From the NCBI GenBank assembly GCA_002322035.1, contig DCNF01000075.1, forward strand, positions 26,402 through 37,657: a stretch of 11,256 bases of DNA, given 5' to 3'. Positions within the stretch are counted from its first letter, which is position 1; each line of letters opens with the position of its first letter. Shown here piece after piece: positions 8,479-11,256 of this stretch. Below the pieces are notes generated by a model. The model worked only from the letters and a program-made list of their open reading frames with translations. It did not search any database and was not told where the DNA came from. The stretch comes from Geobacter sp. UBA1603. GTDB taxonomy: Bacteria; Desulfobacterota; Desulfuromonadia; Geobacterales; Pseudopelobacteraceae. Made by a program: the position numbers and the translations under genes.

Positions 8479-9519
8479 ATGACACCTACCAGGACCCGCA
8501 GGGAGCTGGCTGAATACCTCGGCGGGAAGGTGATCGGCGACGAGACGGTTGCTGTTAACGGTCTGGCACCCCTGGAAAATGCAGGGCCCGACAAAATAAC
8601 CTTCCTGGCCAATCCCAAGTATGCTGCCAAAGTGGCAACGACAGGGGCGGGCGGCGTACTTATGGCACCGGGGGGCGAGCGATACGGTCGCTCGGTGATC
8701 GAGCTGGCAAATCCGTATCTCGGCTTTGCCAAGCTGCTGACCCTGTTCTATACCGCACCCCACCCGGATCTGGGCGTGTCCCCGCAGGCTTGTGTCGCAG
8801 CAGATGCCCGTCTGGGAGAAGGGGTGAGCGTCTACCCGGGAGCCTCGATCGGTTCCGGCGTGGTCATCGGCAGCCGCTGCGTGGTTCATCCCGGTGCCGT
8901 GATCTACGCCGGCGTTACGATCGGCAATGATACCGTCATTCATGCCAATGCCGTGATCCGCGAGCGCTGCCGGATCGGCAGCCGCTGCATCATTCAGCCG
9001 GGCGCCGTCATCGGCTCGGATGGTTTCGGTTATGCCCCGGACGGCACCGGCTACTACCGGATTCCGCAGATCGGCATCGTTGTTCTGGAGGATGATGTTG
9101 AAATCGGAGCCAATACGACCATCGACCGGGCGGCACTGGAAACGACCCTGGTCAGGCGCGGCACCAAGCTGGACAATTTGGTGCAGGTGGCCCACAACTG
9201 CCAGATCGGTGAAGACTGCATGATTGTCTCCCAGGTTGGGATTTCCGGCAGCGCAAAGATCGGCAATCATGTCACCCTGGGGGGGCAGGTCGGCGTTGCC
9301 GGGCACCTCTCGATCGCTGACGACACGATGATAGGCGCCCAGTCCGGAGTTCCCGGAACAATTCCCGCAAGCGGCATATTCAGCGGCTCCCCGGTCATGC
9401 CCCACAAAGAATGGCTGCGGGCCATGGCGGTAGTGCCAAAGCTGCCGGAACTGAAGAAAAGAATCACCGAGCTGGAAAAAAAGATTGCTGGACGTGAGAC
9501 CATAACGGAAAAGGAGTGA
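8479..9519 (+). CDS. lpxD: UDP-3-O-(3-hydroxyacyl)glucosamine N-acyltransferase LpxD
   Basis: LpxD carries out the third step of lipid A synthesis, moving a 3-hydroxyacyl chain from acyl-ACP to the 2-amino group of the UDP-3-O-acyl sugar in the cytoplasm. The 346 residues match the family length. Residues 1-95 form the uridine-binding domain ([20 protein letters not shown]). Residues of about 98-310 are left-handed beta-helix hexapeptide repeats. They include the diagnostic DGFGYA segment, the [20 protein letters not shown] segment, and the presumed catalytic His239 in QVAHN, the same number as in E. coli LpxD. A charged C-terminal helix ([15 protein letters not shown]) resembles the ACP-contact extension. 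The usual IDRGAL reads IDRAAL here, a conservative change. The ATG is 2 nt after the skp stop, with GGAAGAAG upstream in the skp 3' end. Confidence 0.97.
   Translation: MTPTRTRRELAEYLGGKVIGDETVAVNGLAPLENAGPDKITFLANPKYAAKVATTGAGGVLMAPGGERYGRSVIELANPYLGFAKLLTLFYTAPHPDLGVSPQACVAADARLGEGVSVYPGASIGSGVVIGSRCVVHPGAVIYAGVTIGNDTVIHANAVIRERCRIGSRCIIQPGAVIGSDGFGYAPDGTGYYRIPQIGIVVLEDDVEIGANTTIDRAALETTLVRRGTKLDNLVQVAHNCQIGEDCMIVSQVGISGSAKIGNHVTLGGQVGVAGHLSIADDTMIGAQSGVPGTIPASGIFSGSPVMPHKEWLRAMAVVPKLPELKKRITELEKKIAGRETITEKE
9511..9516 (+). promoter_or_regulatory. Ribosome binding site for fabZ
   Basis: AAGGAG at the lpxD 3' end is 5 nt before the ATG at 9522 and 8 nt before the adjacent ATG at 9525. The GTG at 9516 overlaps this site and so cannot be the start it serves. 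Either ATG is acceptable; they differ by one Met. Confidence 0.7.
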
Positions 9520-9521
9520 AT

Positions 9522-9983
9522 ATGATGGAACAGCCGGTTCTGCCCATGGATGTTAATGAAATCATGAAGATTCTTCCGCACCGCTACCCGTTTCTGATGG
9601 TCGACCGGATCGTTGAGGTTGATCCGGGAGTGCGCTGTGTAGGAATCAAGAACGTCACCATCAACGAACCATTTTTTCAGGGGCATTTTCCCGGTCACCC
9701 GGTCATGCCGGGAGTGCTGATCGTCGAAGCCATGGCCCAGGTGGCCGGCATCATGGCCTATCTTGCTTCAGATGAGGCAACTCGGAAAAAAGTAACCTAC
9801 TTCATGTCGATCGACAATGCCAAGTTTCGCCGACCAGTGTTCCCGGGCGACCAGCTGCGCATCGAGATCACGACCACCTTTAACCGCCGTGGGATCTGGG
9901 GTGTAGACGGTAAAGCCTTTGTCGGCGACAGCCTGGTCACCGAGGCAGCGCTGAAAGCAACCTTCGCCGAAAAAGCGGCATAA
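9522..9983 (+). CDS. fabZ: 3-hydroxyacyl-[acyl-carrier-protein] dehydratase FabZ
   Basis: FabZ dehydrates 3-hydroxyacyl-ACP to trans-2-enoyl-ACP in fatty acid elongation, competing with LpxA and LpxD for 3-hydroxyacyl-ACP. From ATG 9522 it has 153 residues, typical for this single hotdog-fold enzyme. The N-terminal PHRYPFLMVDRI motif (19-30) is present. The active-site block FFQGHFPGHPVMPGVLIVEA (51-70) carries catalytic His55 and Glu69, one residue offset from E. coli His54 and Glu68. FabA is ruled out by the HRYPFLMVDR and short-length pattern. The gene begins 2 nt after the lpxD stop and lies 21 nt before lpxA; this lpxD-fabZ-lpxA order is widely conserved and supports coordinated balance between phospholipid and lipid A synthesis. 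Confidence 0.97.
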   Translation: MMEQPVLPMDVNEIMKILPHRYPFLMVDRIVEVDPGVRCVGIKNVTINEPFFQGHFPGHPVMPGVLIVEAMAQVAGIMAYLASDEATRKKVTYFMSIDNAKFRRPVFPGDQLRIEITTTFNRRGIWGVDGKAFVGDSLVTEAALKATFAEKAA

Positions 9984-10004
9984 CCGGAAATCGGAGAACT
10001 TCTC

Positions 10005-10784
10005 ATGATACATCCCACCGCAATTATCGACCCTTCGGCAGTGCTTGACAGCAGTGTCGAGGTAGGCCCCTACGCCATCATCGGAAAGCAGGTACGAGTC
10101 GGTACGGGGACAACCATCGGCGCCCACGCGATCATCGGCGACTGGACCAGCATCGGCGAGAATAACCGGATATTTCCGCAATCATCGGTAGGGGCACCTC
10201 CCCAGGATCTTAAATACAAGGGTGAAGAGTGCTGGACCCGCATCGGCAGCGGCAATATGGTTCGGGAGTTCGCAACCATCCACCGGGGCACGGTCACCGG
10301 CAACGGTGAAACGGTGGTCGGCAACGGCAACCTGTTCATGGCCTATTCCCATGTCGCCCACGACTGCATTATCGGCAACAACGTGGTCATGGCCAATGTG
10401 GCCACCCTGGCGGGGCACGTCACCGTGGAAGACAACGTCATCCTCGGCGGCCTGGTGGCGGTGCACCAGTTTTCAACCATTGGCACCCACGCCATGATCG
10501 GCGGCGGCACCATGGTGGGGCTTGACGTCCTCCCCTACTGTATCGCCACCAACGGCAAGCGGGATGCCAAACTACGGGGCCTCAACCTGATCGGCCTGAA
10601 ACGCCGCGGTTTTTCTGACGAGGCGGTCAGCAACCTGAAAAAAGCGTACAAGGCCCTGTTCATGGCCAATCTGAAGACCGAGGAGGCAATCGCCCGGATC
10701 AAGGCTGAAATCAACGGCTGTGCCGAGGTCGACTACCTGCTTGGTTTCATCGAGCGCTCCCGGCGCGGGTTCTGCCGCGGATGA
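10005..10784 (+). CDS. lpxA: Acyl-[ACP]--UDP-N-acetylglucosamine O-acyltransferase LpxA
   Basis: LpxA catalyses the first step of lipid A synthesis, adding a 3-hydroxyacyl chain from ACP to position 3 of UDP-GlcNAc in the cytoplasm. The protein has 259 residues against 262 in E. coli. Residues 1 to about 185 are hexapeptide repeats of a left-handed beta-helix, starting IHPTAIIDPSA. The characteristic PPQDLKYKGE loop (65-74) and the catalytic His119 in SHVAHDC (equivalent to E. coli His125) are present. The C-terminal helical domain contains LIGLKRRGFS. The position equivalent to the E. coli acyl-length ruler Gly173 is Gly167, which leaves room for a long chain. A GGAG site (9993-9996) sits 8 nt before the ATG. 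The stop codon overlaps the next gene's ATG. Confidence 0.97.
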   Translation: MIHPTAIIDPSAVLDSSVEVGPYAIIGKQVRVGTGTTIGAHAIIGDWTSIGENNRIFPQSSVGAPPQDLKYKGEECWTRIGSGNMVREFATIHRGTVTGNGETVVGNGNLFMAYSHVAHDCIIGNNVVMANVATLAGHVTVEDNVILGGLVAVHQFSTIGTHAMIGGGTMVGLDVLPYCIATNGKRDAKLRGLNLIGLKRRGFSDEAVSNLKKAYKALFMANLKTEEAIARIKAEINGCAEVDYLLGFIERSRRGFCRG

Positions 10785-11256
10785 GCATCATACGGGCTGC
10801 GGTCATCGGCGTCGGCTACCTGGGCAACTTCCATGCCCAGAAATACGCCCAGCTGCCGGATGTGGAACTGGTCGGCGTGGCGGACAGCGATCCGCAGCGG
10901 GCGCGGGAGATTGCCGCCGCCCTCGGCACCCGGGCCTTTGACGATTATCGTGAGCTGATCGGCATGGTCGATGCTGTCAGCGTGGTGGTGCCGACCCAGT
11001 ACCACCATGCCGTGGCACAAAAATTTCTCGCAGCCGGTATCCATGTGCTGATCGAAAAGCCGATCACCGTCACCATTGCCGAGGCGGACGAGCTGATCGC
11101 CCTGTCGGAGCAGCAGGGGGTCGTTTTCCAGGTCGGCCACCTGGAACGGTTCAATCCGGTGCTGGTGGCACTGGAGGGAGTGCTGGCCGAACCGCTCTTC
11201 ATTGAATCGGTGCGGATTGCGCCGTTCAAACCGCGCGGTACCGATGTCAATGTGGT
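10781..11256 (+). CDS. Gfo/Idh/MocA family oxidoreductase, N-terminal part (3' truncated); possible GnnA
   Basis: An open frame starting at ATG 10781, overlapping the lpxA stop as ATGA, runs off the right edge after 158 complete codons. It has the Gfo/Idh/MocA NAD(P)-binding fold: GVGYLG fitting GxGxxG (10-15), an acidic residue after the second strand (VADSDP, Asp35) favouring NAD, and the family EKP motif in VLIEKPIT (92-94). It continues with VGHLERFNP (118-126), typical of sugar dehydrogenases of this family, where such enzymes oxidise a sugar hydroxyl to a ketone. Fused translation with lpxA places it in lipid A synthesis. GnnA of Acidithiobacillus ferrooxidans, a UDP-GlcNAc 3-dehydrogenase acting with the aminotransferase GnnB, is encoded beside lpxA and is the best-known precedent. 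That assignment is an inference, since the substrate domain and any gnnB lie outside the window. Confidence 0.88.
   Translation, partial: MSIIRAAVIGVGYLGNFHAQKYAQLPDVELVGVADSDPQRAREIAAALGTRAFDDYRELIGMVDAVSVVVPTQYHHAVAQKFLAAGIHVLIEKPITVTIAEADELIALSEQQGVVFQVGHLERFNPVLVALEGVLAEPLFIESVRIAPFKPRGTDVNV

Noticed and set aside
8257..9405. Long minus-strand ORF (382 codons) opposite skp and lpxD
   Set aside because: It is fully antisense to two intact, well-conserved genes. Its Asp/His/Ala-rich repeats mirror the hexapeptide codons of lpxD.
10298..10332. Short GGCAACGG-type repeats in lpxA
   Set aside because: They encode the Gly/Asn turns of hexapeptide repeats (VTGNGETVVGNGN) and need no other explanation.
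1..11256. Defence system, mobile element, CRISPR or phage genes
   Set aside because: All sizable + strand frames are accounted for by housekeeping or envelope genes apart from the NHL protein. No transposase, integrase, terminal inverted repeats or regularly spaced repeats were seen.

Overview
The window reads as chromosome of a Gram-negative, outer-membrane-bearing bacterium, most likely a member of the Geobacter/Desulfuromonadales group. This rests on gene order (lysS, then one lipoprotein-releasing permease and its ATPase, bamA, skp, lpxD, fabZ, lpxA, then a Gfo/Idh/MocA dehydrogenase), on protein character, and on fairly GC-rich coding sequence. No database search was possible, so the taxonomic call is an inference. 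All supported genes are on the + strand. I saw no rRNA, tRNA, CRISPR array, insertion sequence or prophage gene.

Region 1 (1-815) is the 3' end of a ribonuclease E/G family gene. A short conserved stretch is followed by a long Ala/Pro-rich tail carrying five strongly basic blocks, a typical low-complexity RNA-binding extension. Region 2 (856-1986) encodes a predicted lipoprotein made of about six NHL-type repeats, probably a beta-propeller of unknown role.

Region 3 (about 2006 to the window end) looks like one long envelope-biogenesis operon. A good sigma70-like promoter at 2006-2034 precedes lysS (lysyl-tRNA synthetase). Tightly packed genes follow: a LolC/E-type permease and LolD (lipoprotein release from the inner membrane), BamA (beta-barrel insertion), Skp (periplasmic chaperone), LpxD, FabZ and LpxA (lipid A and hydroxyacyl-ACP supply), and a dehydrogenase cut by the window end. 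Junctions are short or overlapping: 3 nt between lysS and the permease gene, a 10-nt overlap lolD/bamA, 34 nt bamA/skp, 2 nt skp/lpxD, 2 nt lpxD/fabZ, 21 nt fabZ/lpxA, and an ATGA overlap lpxA/dehydrogenase. The only large gap, 95 nt between the permease and lolD, is spanned by a 36-codon ORF that overlaps both neighbours.

Functionally the operon joins the three routes that build the outer membrane: lipoproteins (Lol), barrel proteins (Bam/Skp) and lipopolysaccharide (LpxA/LpxD, with FabZ competing for the same 3-hydroxyacyl-ACP pool). Most of it is well-known biology. The points most worth a second look are the dehydrogenase next to lpxA (a GnnA-like candidate for 3-amino sugar lipid A), the single LolC-like permease, the micro-ORF in front of lolD, and a lipobox-like sequence in the Skp signal peptide.
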